8,975 nucleotides of DNA from Paenibacillaceae bacterium (GTDB lineage: Bacteria; Bacillota; Bacilli; Paenibacillales; YIM-B00363): NCBI GenBank assembly GCA_018969805.1, contig JAGWXQ010000046.1, positions 1 through 8,975 of the forward strand, given 5' to 3'. Shown here one piece after another: positions 1 through 6,081 of this stretch. A program made the translations under genes and the position numbers. Under the pieces are notes generated by a model. It did no database searches. It saw only the letters and a program-made list of their open reading frames with translations, and was not told where the DNA came from. How positions within the stretch are numbered: the first letter of the stretch is position 1; each line of letters begins with the position of its first letter.

Positions 1-187
1 TGGGACGAGCGGGTTGGTGCACGTCGGCTGCTGCGACAACTTCCAATTTTTTGGATGAAAAAAGACCGAAAAACCCCCCAACGCGCATCGGTTTCGTATT
101 AATGATCACTGCATCTTTCCCAAGTTCATTGCGTATTTTTTGCATGGCTTCCGGCATCGTATCGACAACGTATTTCTTGACTTTCAT
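1..187 (-). CDS. flhF: FlhF N-terminus, SRP-type GTPase for flagellar placement (partial)
   Basis: Only the first 62 codons are present; the gene continues beyond base 1. The protein begins MKVKKYVVDTMPEAMQKIRN and continues through ELGKDAVIINTK and GGFFGLF, which is the typical start of FlhF: a basic N-terminus, the alternating 'EAMxxIRxELGxDAVIxNTK' pattern, then 'GGFFGLF' and a hydrophobic EVVAAAD strand. This is the N-terminal B-domain; the NG GTPase domain with its P-loop would lie outside the window. FlhF is a relative of FtsY and Ffh that acts at the membrane to control flagellar number and position, usually with FlhG. The ATG at 187 follows flhA by 17 bases and is preceded by a G-rich ribosome-binding site (AGGGGTGGTG). 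Its position after flhA is the standard one. A cluster of short homopolymer runs lies at 47-79. Confidence 0.93.
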   Translation of the reverse strand, partial: MKVKKYVVDTMPEAMQKIRNELGKDAVIINTKPMRVGGFFGLFSSKKLEVVAAADVHQPARP

Positions 188-204
188 CTACACCACCCCT
201 GCGT

Positions 205-2241
205 TTATGCATTGATGACACCGATGCTGTGCACATTGACGTATGGTTCAATTTCACTATACGACAATACTGTGACATCTTGCCCTGAGCGATCGAGCAG
301 CTGACGAACGTACATCCGAATCGTCGGCGATGTAAAGAGGAGTGGTGTTTGTCCTCTCGTGAGCATATTGTGCGCCCAATCGACAATTTGCTTGACGATG
401 TGTTGGGCAAATTGGGGATCAAGCGACAGTCCTCCACCTTGCTCGCGCGGGATGATCGCATCGATGACTTTTTTCTCTGTTTGAGGGGCAAACGTAATGA
501 CTGGAAGAACATCGCCTTTTTCGACATATTGCAGCGTCATTTGGCGCGACAAGCTGCGCCGCACGTACTCGGTCAAAATATCCGTATCTTTTGTAAACGA
601 TCCATAGTCTGCAAGTGTCTCAAAAATGGTAACCAAATCGCGGATCGCTACTTTTTCGCGCAACAGTTTTGCCAATACTTTTTGTACGTCCCCAATGCTC
701 ATTACCCCTGGAATAAGTTCGTCGATGAGTGCCGGGTGTGTTTCGCGCACACCTTCGATCAACGCTTTTGTTTCTTGACGGCCAAGCAATTCATGCGCAT
801 GGCGCTTAATCATTTCTGTAAGGTGCGTTGCCAGTACCGATGGGGGATCGACGATCGTGTATCCCGCGATTTGGGCGCGGTCGCGCATCGGCTCTTCGAT
901 CCATAGTGCAGGATAGCCAAATGCTGGTTCGGTCGTTGCAATGCCCCGAACGCTCGGATCGTCTTCACCAGGACTCATTGCCAAATAATGATCGATGAGC
1001 AACTCCCCTTTTGCGACGCGATTGCCCTTGATTTTCATCACATACTCGTTTGGACGCAGCTGGATGTTGTCACGTATGCGCACGATAGGGACGACGATGC
1101 CAAGATCCAGCGCACATTGACGGCGAATGAGAATGATGCGATCAAGCAAATCGCCACCTTGCTGTGCATCTGCAAGCGGTATCAGTCCATACCCAAACTC
1201 CACTTCGATCGGATCGACTTTTAGTAAAGAGACGACGTTTTCCGGATTGCGTACTTCTTCGACTTGCGCAGCTTCCGTCTGTTGTTCCGTCGGTGCGTTT
1301 GCACGGGAACGTACGATGCGTTCCATACGCCACGCTGCAAAAGACAACGCCAATGCAGTCGGTACAGTCGATATCGGCCCGATCGGGGTAAACAATCCAA
1401 GAAAGCACAACGTTCCGGCGACGATGTATAGTAAGCGTGGATACGCAAGCAGCTGTCCACTCAAATCTGAGGCAAGGTTTCCTTCCGTCGCACCACGGGT
1501 CACGATCAGACCGGCGGCAGTTGAGATGAGTAAGGCAGGTATTTGGCTGACGAGACCGTCCCCAATCGTCAAAATCGAGTATTTTTCCATCGCATCAACG
1601 ATGTCGTACCCTTTCATGACGACCCCAATCGCAATGCCCCCAAGCAAATTGATAAACAAAATAATGATCGAAGCGATGGCATCTCCTTTGACGAATTTGC
1701 TCGCACCGTCCATGGCTCCGTAAAAATCGGCCTCTTGTTCTATTTTTTGTCTGCGTTCACGCGCTTGCGTCTCATTGATCAGCCCAGAATTTAGATCCGC
1801 ATCAATGCTCATTTGTTTTCCAGGCATTGCATCCAACGTAAACCGTGCCCCAACTTCTGCAACACGCTCGGATCCTTTCGTAATGACGATAAACTGAACG
1901 AGTACGAGAATAAGGAACACGACGAATCCTACAGCGATGTTGTCCCCCGCGACAAACGTTCCAAACGCAGCTACGACTTTTCCAGCGTCTCCTTCGGCCA
2001 AAATATTGCGCGTCGTAGAGACGTTCAGTGCCAATCTAAATAACGTAGTAATAAGCAACAGTGATGGGAAAATGGAAAACTGGAGTGCGTCTTTTGTATT
2101 CATCGCGATCAGCAGCATCGTCATCGCGAGCGCGATGTTGATAATCAAAAAAAAGTCGAGTACGTGTGCATGAATTGGTACAACGAGCATTAAGACGATG
2201 CCCAAAACACCGATCAACACCGTAATGTCTTTTGCCCGCAC
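205..2241 (-). CDS. flhA: FlhA, export-gate protein of the flagellar type III secretion system
   Basis: FlhA forms the large ring of the export gate. Its N-terminal half is membrane-embedded and couples export to the proton motive force; its C-terminal domain docks chaperone-substrate complexes. From the GTG at 2241 the product is 678 residues, the normal family length. Hydrophobic segments occupy about residues 8-48, 54-70, 90-121, 188-208, 225-247 and 268-304. Conserved family blocks are visible: LFRLALNVSTTR (68-78), RFTLDAMPGKQMSIDADLN (133-151), FYGAMDGASKFVKGDAIA (173-190) and GDGLVSQIPALLISTAAG (228-244). A polar linker (about 311-340) leads to the cytoplasmic domain. The frame stays open upstream to a TTG at 2259, but AAAGGAGG sits five bases before GTG 2241, so that start is preferred. 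The gene begins 24 bases after flhB ends and lies 17 bases before flhF. Confidence 0.97.
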   Translation of the reverse strand: MRAKDITVLIGVLGIVLMLVVPIHAHVLDFFLIINIALAMTMLLIAMNTKDALQFSIFPSLLLITTLFRLALNVSTTRNILAEGDAGKVVAAFGTFVAGDNIAVGFVVFLILVLVQFIVITKGSERVAEVGARFTLDAMPGKQMSIDADLNSGLINETQARERRQKIEQEADFYGAMDGASKFVKGDAIASIIILFINLLGGIAIGVVMKGYDIVDAMEKYSILTIGDGLVSQIPALLISTAAGLIVTRGATEGNLASDLSGQLLAYPRLLYIVAGTLCFLGLFTPIGPISTVPTALALSFAAWRMERIVRSRANAPTEQQTEAAQVEEVRNPENVVSLLKVDPIEVEFGYGLIPLADAQQGGDLLDRIILIRRQCALDLGIVVPIVRIRDNIQLRPNEYVMKIKGNRVAKGELLIDHYLAMSPGEDDPSVRGIATTEPAFGYPALWIEEPMRDRAQIAGYTIVDPPSVLATHLTEMIKRHAHELLGRQETKALIEGVRETHPALIDELIPGVMSIGDVQKVLAKLLREKVAIRDLVTIFETLADYGSFTKDTDILTEYVRRSLSRQMTLQYVEKGDVLPVITFAPQTEKKVIDAIIPREQGGGLSLDPQFAQHIVKQIVDWAHNMLTRGQTPLLFTSPTIRMYVRQLLDRSGQDVTVLSYSEIEPYVNVHSIGVINA

Positions 2242-2246
2242 AGCCG

Positions 2247-2254
2247 CCTCCTTT
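2247..2254 (-). promoter_or_regulatory. Ribosome-binding site of flhA
   Basis: On the minus strand AAAGGAGG lies five bases upstream of GTG 2241. It fixes the flhA start there and rules out the upstream in-frame TTG at 2259, which would place this motif inside the coding sequence. Confidence 0.8.
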
Positions 2255-2265
2255 CGCAAACGATG

Positions 2266-3366
2266 CTATTTTTTGCCCCGTACTGCGTAAACGTATGCCA
2301 GTACAGCAGCTACAGCGTGAAAGAGTTCAGGCGGTATGGCTTGATTGATGTCTACTTGTTCGACAAGCGCTCGGGCAAGCGGTTTGTTTTCAACGAGCAA
2401 TACGTCATTTTTTTTGGCGACGTTTTTGATCGTCATCGCAATGTAGTCTACCCCTTTGGCAATGACACGCGGTGCTGCCATCGTCTGCGCATCGTAGCGA
2501 ATGGCGACGGCGTAGTGTGTTGGGTTTGTAATGACGACGTCCGCCTTGGGCACTTCCTGCATCATGCGCTGCATCGCCATTTTTCTTTGTTTGTCTCGAA
2601 TTTTTCCTTTTATGAGCGGATCGCCTTCTGTTTTTTTGTACTCGTCTTTGACTTCCTGAAGCGACATGCGCAAATTTTTCTCGTATTCGTACCGCTGGTA
2701 TGCATAATCTGCGATCGCAAAAATGCACAATACCGCACCGATAATCAGTCCAAGCCGTATGGTCAAATGCCCAAGATAGCTCAGCGTATCCCATACTGGA
2801 ATGCGTCCGAGGACAAGCAATGCATCGCGCTCATCCCACAAAATCGCTGTAGCGATCGTACCAATGACGACAATTTTCCCGACCGACTTAATGAGCTCGA
2901 CGATCGAGCGCATCGAAAAAATGTTTTTTAGTCCTTCGATCGGATTGATTTTCTCCCATTTTGGCGCAAGCGTCTCAGAAGTCCACAAAAAACCGTACTG
3001 CATAAATCCCGAAGCGAGCGCAAGCACCATGCCACATACAAAAATCGGAAGAACGATCCACATCGACTGCATTGCCAGAGCGGTAAACCCCTCAGTCACG
3101 CTGTGTACGGTCACTTCGCGGTGCACATCGCGCAACCCACGTGCAAACATGTCCCTCATGTGCTGTCCGATGATCGACCCGTATACAGCGAGCAGTCCAA
3201 AAACTCCGATGGTCAGCAGTGCACTCGGAACTTCAAGGCTGCGTGCGACTTGTCCTTTTTTTCGGGCATCTTGCTTTTTTTTCGGTGTAGCGGGCTCCGT
3301 CTTATCTTGATCGGCAAACCACTGCAAAAACGTTGCATCAAGGCGTATGTCCACGTCCGCGATCAC
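2266..3366 (-). CDS. flhB: FlhB, export-gate substrate-specificity switch
   Basis: FlhB is the export-gate subunit that changes secretion from rod/hook to filament substrates after autocleavage. The product is 366 residues from GTG 3366 (B. subtilis FlhB is about 360). The N-terminal part has the family hallmark DKTEPATPKKKQDARKKGQV (21-40). Hydrophobic segments follow at about 48-67, 100-123, 155-176 and 196-220. Next come a charged connector with LQEVKDEYKKTEGDPLIKGK (236-255) and the autocleavage motif NPTH at 281-284 in VVITNPTHYAVAIRYD, then the conserved APRVIAKG (298-305) and IPPELFHAVA (344-353). The key residues are intact. The start is ambiguous: GTG 3366 overlaps the fliR stop by four bases (GTGA), while GTG 3354 follows a strong GGGGGTGATC site and would give 362 residues. 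The coding sequence carries two A8 tracts and ends in TAG. Confidence 0.97.
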   Translation of the reverse strand: MIADVDIRLDATFLQWFADQDKTEPATPKKKQDARKKGQVARSLEVPSALLTIGVFGLLAVYGSIIGQHMRDMFARGLRDVHREVTVHSVTEGFTALAMQSMWIVLPIFVCGMVLALASGFMQYGFLWTSETLAPKWEKINPIEGLKNIFSMRSIVELIKSVGKIVVIGTIATAILWDERDALLVLGRIPVWDTLSYLGHLTIRLGLIIGAVLCIFAIADYAYQRYEYEKNLRMSLQEVKDEYKKTEGDPLIKGKIRDKQRKMAMQRMMQEVPKADVVITNPTHYAVAIRYDAQTMAAPRVIAKGVDYIAMTIKNVAKKNDVLLVENKPLARALVEQVDINQAIPPELFHAVAAVLAYVYAVRGKK

Positions 3367-3370
3367 CCCC
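3361..3370 (-). promoter_or_regulatory. Ribosome-binding-like site over the fliR/flhB junction
   Basis: On the minus strand GGGGGTGATC matches the last part of the Bacilli consensus AAGGAGGTGATC except for G in place of A. It includes the GTGA overlap of flhB start and fliR stop, and sits six bases before an in-frame GTG at 3354. It therefore supports GTG 3354 as a possible flhB start. A second, weaker AAGGGA just upstream could serve GTG 3366. Confidence 0.5.
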
Positions 3371-4148
3371 GCATCCCTTGAAGCAAGGCGTGCATCGCAC
3401 CAAACATCGCATCAAACAACGAGGAAAAAATACCGACGAACGATGGCACGAGCAATACCGTTAACAACAAACCTGCCCCAATTTTGATCGGAATACCAAT
3501 GACAAAAATATTAAACTGTGGAGCAATTTTTGTCAGAATGCCCAGTGCTGCGTCAATCAAAAACATCGCCACAACAATCGGTGCTGCCATTTGCAGTGCA
3601 CTCAGCGTCACTGCGCCAATCACTTCAAACAGCGTGTATGCCACGGTCCCGGAAGAAATCGACGACCATATCGATGCGCCAATGAGCGGTACACGTGTAT
3701 AACTTTCCAAAATGCCCAAAATCAAGTAATGATGCGCATTCAGCGATAAAAACAACAGCATTGCGATCGCGTATTTGAATCCACCAAACATCGGCATCGA
3801 CGCTTCGGTCACAGGATCGACAATTTGGGCGAATCCAAATCCGACTTGCACATCAATGATCGCTCCTGCGAGCTGTACCGTGACGAAAAACACGTATGCG
3901 ACAAATCCGAAAACAAGTCCAATGATCGTTTCTTGCACGATACGCATGACGTATGTAGCATCGATCGCCATTTGCGGTACATCGTTCCATGAGACAATGA
4001 CGATCCACGACATCAACACGGCGATGCCAAGACGCACGACGACGGGCACGGTGTTGCGCGCAGAAAAAATGGGAACGATCAGGAAAAACCCAGTGATCCG
4101 GCACAGCACAAGAAAAAATACCGGGACAATCTCCCCAATGGCGTTCAT
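3363..4148 (-). CDS. fliR: FliR, export-gate core protein
   Basis: FliR is one of the three proteins (FliP, FliQ, FliR) that build the helical export-channel core in the inner membrane. From ATG 4148 the product is 261 residues, close to the usual length of about 260. It is almost wholly hydrophobic, with segments at about 5-28, 36-54, 68-104, 125-148, 170-205 and 213-246. Family blocks include FFLVLCRITGFFLIVPIFSARN (11-32), in which the polar 'R-ITG' and 'PIFS' positions are conserved, QVGFGFAQIVDPVTEASMP (101-119) and APQFNIFVIGIPIKIGAG (209-226). The frame opens further upstream, but ATG 4148 overlaps the fliQ stop as ATGA and gives the family N-terminus. I see no strong ribosome-binding site before it, so translation is probably coupled to fliQ. 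Confidence 0.96.
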   Translation of the reverse strand: MNAIGEIVPVFFLVLCRITGFFLIVPIFSARNTVPVVVRLGIAVLMSWIVIVSWNDVPQMAIDATYVMRIVQETIIGLVFGFVAYVFFVTVQLAGAIIDVQVGFGFAQIVDPVTEASMPMFGGFKYAIAMLLFLSLNAHHYLILGILESYTRVPLIGASIWSSISSGTVAYTLFEVIGAVTLSALQMAAPIVVAMFLIDAALGILTKIAPQFNIFVIGIPIKIGAGLLLTVLLVPSFVGIFSSLFDAMFGAMHALLQGMRG

Positions 4149-4414
4149 CGGACAAAATTTGCCAAGTTGCCCAAAAGACCTTGCGTATAATTGATCAATT
4201 TTGTCAAAATCCACGGACCAAAAAAGAGAATCGCAAGCATTGTCGCCAAAATTTTTGGCACAAACGCGAGCGTTTGTTCTTGGATTTGGGTCATTGCCTG
4301 AAATACGCTAATGACGAGTCCGATGATGAGCGCGACGAGCAACATCGGAGCACTGGCGAGCAGCGTCGTAAGAACCGCATCGCTCGCGTAGCGCACAATC
4401 GTGTCTGTACGCAC
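4145..4414 (-). CDS. fliQ: FliQ, export-gate core protein
   Basis: FliQ is a small two-helix membrane protein of the FliPQR export core. From GTG 4414 the product is 89 residues, the same length as B. subtilis FliQ. Two long hydrophobic helices are clear at about 14-38 and 52-75. They flank the most conserved stretch of the family, FQAMTQIQEQTLAFVPKI (38-55), followed by FFGPWIL (64-70). The frame stays open for 28 more codons upstream inside fliP, but that extension has no family resemblance. AAGGAAGGA lies about ten bases before GTG 4414. A second GTG at 4423 is possible but sits too close to that site. The gene starts 25 bases after fliP ends and its TGA overlaps the fliR ATG. Confidence 0.94.
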   Translation of the reverse strand: MRTDTIVRYASDAVLTTLLASAPMLLVALIIGLVISVFQAMTQIQEQTLAFVPKILATMLAILFFGPWILTKLINYTQGLLGNLANFVR

Positions 4415-4424
4415 GCAACCCACG

Positions 4425-4434
4425 TCCTTCCTTT
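4425..4434 (-). promoter_or_regulatory. Ribosome-binding site of fliQ
   Basis: AAAGGAAGGA on the minus strand, in the short fliP-fliQ gap, lies ten bases before GTG 4414. It is the main sequence support for the short 89-residue FliQ rather than a longer form starting inside fliP. Confidence 0.6.
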
Positions 4435-4439
4435 GTTCG

Positions 4440-5189
4440 TCATTGGAAACTAAGCAGCATCGATTGTACGACGAGGTGCCATCCATCGACGAGCACAAAC
4501 AGCAAAATTTTAAACGGCAAAGAAATGACGACCGGTGGCAACATCATCATCCCCATCGCCATCAACGTACTCGATACGATCATATCAATGACGAGAAAGG
4601 GCAAGAAAATCATAAATCCCATCTGAAACGCCGTTTTGAGTTCGCTAATCGCAAAAGCGGGCAACAACGCCGTCAGTGGCACGTCTTCTGGACGCTCCGG
4701 ACGTTCCATGTTTGCGTACTGCAAAAAAAGCAACAAATCTTTTTCGCGCGTTTGCTTCATCATAAACATTTTCATTGGAACGGCTGCTTTTTCTAGTGCC
4801 TGCATTTGTGTCATCGTACCGGCTAAGTACGGTTGCAATGCTTGCTCGTTGATTTGGCCAAGTACAGGTGCCATAATAAACAGCGACAAAAACAGCGCCA
4901 ACCCAATCAACACCGGGTTTGGAGGCATTTGCTGGGTGCCGAGCGACGTCCGTACAAACCCGAGTACGATAATGATGCGCGTAAAACACGTCATCATGAT
5001 CAATATCGACGGCGCGAGACTGAGCACGGTCAACATCAGCAAAATCGTAATCGTTGTGCTTGGAGTTCCCGAACCGATGTCTACACTGATGTTTGGGATC
5101 GGTGCCGCATATGCACGATCGACAACGCCACTGCACGCACCGAAAAATCCAACAACGGCGCACGAGCCGAGCCGTCTTCGCGCACTCAT
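4440..5189 (-). CDS. fliP: FliP, export-gate core protein
   Basis: FliP is the main subunit of the FliPQR export channel. The product is 249 residues. A basic start (MSARRR) and a hydrophobic stretch (about 8-23) followed by AYA-AP (27-30) look like a cleavable signal peptide, as in other FliP proteins. The mature part has membrane segments at about 46-78, 92-112, 187-212 and 217-245. Family blocks are present: SLAPSILIMMTCFTRIIIVL (57-76), QQMPPNPVLIGLALFLSLF (86-104), LLPAFAISELKTAFQMGF (175-192) and FLPFLVIDMIVSSTLMAMGM (195-214). The methionine-rich MGMMMLPP (212-219) corresponds to the loop that gates the closed channel. ATG 5189 overlaps the fliO stop as ATGA and has no clear ribosome-binding site, so translational coupling is likely. 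Confidence 0.97.
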   Translation of the reverse strand: MSARRRLGSCAVVGFFGACSGVVDRAYAAPIPNISVDIGSGTPSTTITILLMLTVLSLAPSILIMMTCFTRIIIVLGFVRTSLGTQQMPPNPVLIGLALFLSLFIMAPVLGQINEQALQPYLAGTMTQMQALEKAAVPMKMFMMKQTREKDLLLFLQYANMERPERPEDVPLTALLPAFAISELKTAFQMGFMIFLPFLVIDMIVSSTLMAMGMMMLPPVVISLPFKILLFVLVDGWHLVVQSMLLSFQ

Positions 5190-5617
5190 GACCGTGTCAC
5201 TGCGCGGCGCAGTTTTTGTTCCACCATTGTACGAATGCGTTCTGGCGGCTGCGCAGCAATCGATCGCCCCGCAAGCATGTGTGGAGTAGGGCGGCGATCA
5301 GATGCAGGTGTGCGCAACACGGCGCACGCATGTTCGTCTGCAATTTTGTCCAGTACGGTAATGTTGTCGGCGACACCAATAATGTACAATGTTTGCGCAA
5401 TTTCTACGATGTGCACCGTTTTGTGCGGAGCGAGCACGAGCGTGGCGATAGAGCGAATCGATTGTTGGGTTTGCCAAAGATGCTTTTTTCGGATTGCCCA
5501 TCGACTAAGCACAAGCAACAGTCCCAACGTAACGACCAATGCGAGCACTACAGTCAGCACGTGCCCGATCCAAGACGGTGTACTGAGCGACGTCGTATTG
5601 GCAAATGCCCCGTCCAT
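5186..5617 (-). CDS. fliO: FliO, export-gate assembly factor (FliO/FliZ family)
   Basis: FliO helps FliP oligomerise during assembly of the export gate and is not part of the final core. The product is 143 residues. It has one clear membrane helix at about 17-38 followed by a basic stop (RWAIRKKH, 39-46). A small beta-rich domain (about 56-101) contains 'LAPHKTVHIVEIAQTLYIIGVADNITVLDKI', the most recognisable FliO part: a hydrophobic strand, 'VEI', and a 'YIIGV..NIT.L' turn. The tail after residue 103 is polar and basic. Unlike B. subtilis FliZ/FliO (over 200 residues), this form lacks a clear signal peptide and extended N-terminal domain and is nearer the short enterobacterial type. The ATG lies one base after the cheY stop with a weak AGGA site. 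Family assignment rests on one helix, the core domain and position. Confidence 0.88.
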   Translation of the reverse strand: MDGAFANTTSLSTPSWIGHVLTVVLALVVTLGLLLVLSRWAIRKKHLWQTQQSIRSIATLVLAPHKTVHIVEIAQTLYIIGVADNITVLDKIADEHACAVLRTPASDRRPTPHMLAGRSIAAQPPERIRTMVEQKLRRAVTRS

Positions 5618-5618
5618 G

Positions 5619-5993
5619 TTATTTTCCTAACGTCTTTTTGACCGCTTCCAATACGCGATCTGCCTGAAAAGGTTTGACGACAAAGTCTTTTGCGCCCGCT
5701 TGGATCGCATCGATCACCATCGCTTGTTGGCCCATCGCCGAACACATAATGACTTTCGCAGTCGAATCAATTTGTTTGATGATTTTGAGTGCGGCAATGC
5801 CGTCCATTTCGGGCATCGTAATGTCCATCGTCACCAAATCGGGCTTGCAGTCTTTGTACTTGTCCACTGCTTGCGCGCCATCGCACGCTTCATCGACGAC
5901 GATATACCCGTTTTTTGTCAAAATGTCCTTGATCATCATCCTCATAAATGCAGCATCGTCCACAACCAAAATCCGGCTACTCATAATTCCCAT
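5619..5993 (-). CDS. cheY: CheY, chemotaxis response regulator
   Basis: CheY is phosphorylated by CheA; CheY-P binds the switch proteins FliM/FliY and changes flagellar rotation. The product is a 124-residue single receiver domain. The active-site set is complete: acidic pair D12-D13, phospho-acceptor D57 (in LVTMDITMPEMDG), switch residue S85 (CSAMGQQ), aromatic switch position F104 and lysine K107 (KDFVVKPFQADR). The core is very close to B. subtilis CheY (ILVVDDAAFMRMMIKDIL, IQAGAKDF, KPFQADRVLEA). Two starts are possible: ATG 5993 with AGAGAGG four bases upstream, or ATG 5984, which gives 121 residues and begins MSSRILVVDD, nearer the usual family length. An 86-base gap precedes it, the largest in the window; fliO follows after one base. 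Confidence 0.98.
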   Translation of the reverse strand: MGIMSSRILVVDDAAFMRMMIKDILTKNGYIVVDEACDGAQAVDKYKDCKPDLVTMDITMPEMDGIAALKIIKQIDSTAKVIMCSAMGQQAMVIDAIQAGAKDFVVKPFQADRVLEAVKKTLGK

Positions 5994-6040
5994 CCATCCT
6001 CTCTATAATTCAAACTTTTTATGTCGTTTCTTTGGTGCGT

Positions 6041-6060
6041 GGCTTAACTCGTGTCAAGCC
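6041..6060 (-). repeat. Short inverted repeat (hairpin) before cheY
   Basis: The minus strand reads GGCTTGAC, a four-base loop ACGA, then GTTAAGCC, giving an eight-base-pair stem with one G-U pair. It is not followed by a run of T on either strand, so it does not look like an intrinsic terminator. An RNA stability, processing or translation-control role is possible but unproven. Confidence 0.6.
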
Positions 6061-6067
6061 CCATCAT
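6044..6067 (-). CDS. Possible seven-codon leader frame upstream of cheY
   Basis: The frame is ATG ATG GGG CTT GAC ACG AGT TAA (MMGLDTS). It follows AAGGAGGTG (6073-6081) with a seven-base spacer from GGAGG, the best ribosome-binding site in the window. Its last four sense codons and stop lie in the hairpin at 6041-6060. No family can be assigned to so short a peptide. It may be a translated leader, or a chance frame behind a site left by rearrangement. Confidence 0.3.
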   Translation of the reverse strand: MMGLDTS

Positions 6068-6072
6068 ATGAA

Positions 6073-6081
6073 CACCTCCTT
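6073..6081 (-). promoter_or_regulatory. Strong ribosome-binding site at the fliY stop
   Basis: AAGGAGGTG on the minus strand overlaps the TAA of fliY. It matches nine bases of the Bacilli consensus, but no long gene starts behind it: the only ATGs at proper spacing (6067, 6064) open a seven-codon frame, and cheY starts more than 70 bases away. Confidence 0.75.

Larger units (their letters stand above)
5994..6079 (-). other. fliY-cheY intergenic region with leader-like structure
   Basis: This is the only gap of this size among otherwise overlapping or tightly spaced genes. Read on the minus strand it holds, in order: a near-ideal ribosome-binding site that begins inside the fliY stop codon, a seven-codon frame starting ATGATG, a hairpin containing that frame's stop codon, an A/T-rich stretch, and the AGAGAGG site before cheY. 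I see no convincing SigA or SigD promoter and no U-tract terminator. It could influence cheY translation relative to fliY, or be a relic of an earlier gene boundary. Confidence 0.6.

Noticed and set aside
349..906. Long plus-strand open frames across the window (for example 349-906, 1127-1723, 2263-2931, 4636-5289, 8083-8853)
   Set aside because: They lie opposite strongly supported flagellar genes, show no recognisable domains, and have cysteine-, arginine- or serine-rich compositions typical of antisense shadow frames.
4415..4498. Extended FliQ starting at 4498
   Set aside because: The extra 28 residues overlap the end of fliP, do not resemble FliQ, and would make the protein 117 residues against the usual 89 or so.
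5199..5211. Palindrome ctgcgcggcgcag near the fliP start as a regulatory hairpin or operator
   Set aside because: The arms are six bases around a single central base, so it cannot fold into a normal hairpin. It lies in codons of the basic FliO tail, which explains the GC-rich sequence.
6052..6057. TTGACA-like hexamer in the fliY-cheY gap as a -35 box for a cheY promoter
   Set aside because: No reasonable -10 hexamer lies 16-18 bases downstream, and the hexamer is part of the hairpin stem. I saw no SigD-type pair either.
6041..6060. Hairpin before cheY as an intrinsic terminator
   Set aside because: No T-run follows the stem on either strand, and it lies in the middle of an operon whose downstream genes are needed together.
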